This document shows, piece after piece, positions 61,917-64,000 of a stretch of 64,000 nt of DNA. The notes beneath the pieces were generated by a model that was not told where the DNA came from, did no database searches, and saw only the letters and a list, made by a program, of their open reading frames with translations. How positions within the stretch are numbered: the first letter of the stretch is position 1; each line of letters opens with the position of its first letter. A program made the position numbers and the translations under genes. The DNA comes from Clarkia xantiana subsp. parviflora (lineage: Eukaryota > Streptophyta > Magnoliopsida > Myrtales > Onagraceae), in NCBI GenBank assembly GCA_036873135.1, contig JAPTYO010000007.1, positions 7,546,763-7,610,762 of the forward strand. The letters are read 5' to 3'.

Positions 61917-62814
61917 TTTAGTTCTGATTAACTATTATAGTTACAAGAATTCGAGTAAAGTCGAGTGGAGCTCGATTTGTGTAGTTATAAGAAAAACAAA
62001 TTTACAAACTTATTGTGATATGTTATAGGCCTATGAGTCAAGGTTGATTATATTAGGTTTGAATGTGAGTTGCTTTCAAATTTTATAAGTTTGAATTCGA
62101 CGGAGTTTGAGTTCAATGATTTGTATTAAAATTCAAGAAATTCTCGATTCGTTTACACTTGTATGTGTTAAAACTTATCTTTGAGCTCCACTTCATTTAA
62201 AAAACAAAGTATCTACTTGCTAGCTCAATTAAAAATGTATTAATTTACCTTGTTATAAAATAAAAAACATGTATGTCTAATTTTCAACAAATGATTGACA
62301 TCATTTAAGTAGTAATAGACAAGCTGCGTTATATACTCATCACCAATACATTGCAGGATTCATCATGACAGGGGCACAATTATTTTTTATGACATGTTAA
62401 TTAAGTGGTGCTGTGAAAGTAAAATAGAAATTGAGATTACGCATTGTAGATGCTAATATTAGCAGAGAATTAATTAATTAATTAATGAAAAATCAAATGG
62501 CTACAAAATTGGATTTTTGTCGCCCCGTATGTAAAAAAGGGCGCTAAATATATATATGTAAAAAAAAAAAAAAAATATTAAGTGTGATGTTGTAATGTAT
62601 TTTTATCGTACTTAAATTAAATAAAACCCTAATCCCCTAATCTCGACGGAAGAAAAACCCTAATCTCAGGATTCTCAGCAGGCTCACTAAATAATTAAAA
62701 TTATATAACATTAACATTCCCATATATATATATTTATAAATTCAACCCTACTCTGTTTCTTGCTCCTCTTGAAGCCTTCGAGTAGAGACTAGAGAGCAGG
62801 AAGGAAGTGGAGAA
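61917..62814 (+). promoter_or_regulatory. upstream region of the SPOUT methyltransferase gene
   Basis: AT-rich DNA with AAAACCCTAATC repeats at 62622-62665. AAACCCTAA is the telo-box found in many plant ribosome-biogenesis and translation-gene promoters. CATATATATATATTTATAAA at 62721-62740 could hold a TATA box. The gene itself is an expected RNA-modification gene, so telo-boxes fit. Confidence 0.5.
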
Positions 62815-64000
62815 ATGGCGAAGAAGAAGAAGAGAGCCGAATCAGAAGCAGAATCACGTGACTTCAAGGAGGTAGGAGCACCCAGTGATGTCGTCAATGG
62901 CGACGGTCAGGAGTTATCATTGGAAAAGAAGAAGAAGAAGAAGAATAAGAAAAATAAGAGCGAGAAAGTTGAGCTCCACTCTCAAGAAGTTCCCACCGTC
63001 AGCATTGCCTTGCCCGGTTCCATCATCGATAACGCTCAGTCTCTCGAGCTCGCCACCCGCGTACTCTCCTTAACTCTCCCTAATTTAATTTTCAGTCAAG
63101 TCTCTTCCAAGCTTTGTCTGCCTTTTCCGGAATTTGTATCCTGCTGCTATCTATAAAATTAATCTTCAATTTTTTTGCAGTTGGCTGGTCAGATTGCTCG
63201 TGCGGTGACAATTTTTCGAATTGATGAGGTCTTGCTTTTTTTTTCTTTTTTTTTTTCTCTTTATGTGTTATAAGTTTTATGTGATTAAATAACGTAACTT
63301 GTGACTGATTTTGAGTATTTGTGTTGTGTTTAACATTTAGCATTTTCAATCTGCCCATCATGAACATAATGTTTGGTTTTTGTACTGAGAGAGACAATAG
63401 ATATCTATCTGGCTGCACTCTGCATGGCACAGACTATTGGTTGCTGATTTGTTTCTGAGTTGTGACAGGTTGTTGTGTTCGATAATAATGGGAATGATCC
63501 CAGCACCAGGACCCCCCATAATCACAACGACGAGGATGATGATAGTGGCACTACATTTCTAATCAGGATATTGCAGTACTTGGAGACACCACAGTATTTG
63601 AGGAAGGCTCTCTTTCCTATGCACAACAGCCTACGGTTTGTGGTGCGAACTACTTCCATATCATTGATTGAGTTATTAGAACGTGGTTTTTGATATTCTT
63701 GGCCACTTCCTTTCTTTTTGGTTGTGTATACGATACTGCATGGTAGGATGTTGTGTGTTTTCATATATACATTATATTGCTGTGACAGGGCATGTTACCC
63801 CCACTTGATGCTCCACATCATTTGCGCAGACATGAATGGGCTTCTTATCGGGAAGGTTAGTGCCCTTTATTTATGTTAGAGAGACAAAGAGAGTTTCAAT
63901 CTCTATATGTTGTTTTGAATCAGACCAAAGAATGGATGAGAATGTGTACCCTACTTTATGTTGTGTTTTTCACGTTGCTGTCATGTATTTGCAGGCGTTA
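62815..64000 (+). CDS. SPOUT-domain RNA methyltransferase, C9orf114/SPOUT1-like (5' part)
   Basis: Four full exons (62815-63060, 63181-63228, 63469-63642, 63789-63855) and the first six bases of a fifth (63995-64000) are in the window. The start MAKKKKRAESEAES leads into a Lys-rich tail ([15 protein letters not shown]) typical of nucleolar proteins. Then come VSIALPGSIIDNAQSLELAT, LAGQIARAVTIFRIDEVVVF, FLIRILQYLETPQYLRKALF and LPPLDAPHHLRRHEWASYRE, the conserved N-terminal part of the eukaryotic SPOUT1/C9orf114 family with an alpha/beta-knot fold. Family members are predicted S-adenosylmethionine-dependent RNA methyltransferases. The catalytic knot lies beyond the right edge. The gene diverges from DXS. 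Confidence 0.88.

Overview
The window is nuclear DNA of a flowering plant, most likely a eudicot. Every recognisable gene is a multi-exon plant gene with short GT-AG introns. The encoded proteins are land-plant types: ethylene receptor, pollen receptor-like kinase, vacuolar legumain, plastid chaperonin, kinesin-13A, organellar folylpolyglutamate synthase and DXS. The DNA between them is AT-rich and full of small non-autonomous transposons. Nothing bacterial, viral or plasmid-like was seen. The species cannot be named from the sequence alone.

Layout, left to right: the first 31 codons of an ETR1/ERS1-type ethylene receptor (1-93, minus) with its leader; a 954-bp hAT-type element (1894-2847); a satellite-like array of 15 copies of a unit of about 231 bp (3600-7065); an MFS transporter of the organic cation/carnitine transporter 7 type (8486-11423, plus); a pollen receptor-like kinase (12615-16373, plus); a 5.3-kb gene-free stretch with retrotransposon, TRIM-like and CACTA remains and a long (TA)n tract; a legumain/vacuolar processing enzyme (21717-25036, plus); the armadillo protein LFR (26336-30802, plus); the chaperonin-60 alpha gene (31763-35125, minus); kinesin-13A (38310-44686, minus); folylpolyglutamate synthase (47606-53535, minus); 1-deoxy-D-xylulose-5-phosphate synthase (55434-60734, minus); and the 5' part of a SPOUT-type RNA methyltransferase gene (62815 to the right edge, plus). 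Spliced models were built by hand. All complete genes give uninterrupted reading frames of family-typical length: 509, 708, 453, 465, 586, 800, 579 and 718 aa in that order.

The genes are independent transcription units, not an operon. CPN60A, FPGS and DXS all have plastid or organelle roles (Rubisco/protein folding, folate polyglutamylation, the entry step of the MEP isoprenoid pathway), but their proximity need not mean co-regulation. LFR and CPN60A converge. DXS and the SPOUT gene diverge across about 2.1 kb.

The most striking non-genic signal is a superfamily of Mutator-like miniature elements. At least seven internally unrelated families share a terminus related to GGGTTAAGAACC or GGGATAAGGG, and eight copies were read to have exact 9-bp target duplications. 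They fill introns and intergenic gaps from 9 kb to 62 kb, often nested. The second striking signal is the 231-bp array, whose middle part alternates two sequence variants as a 462-bp dimer.
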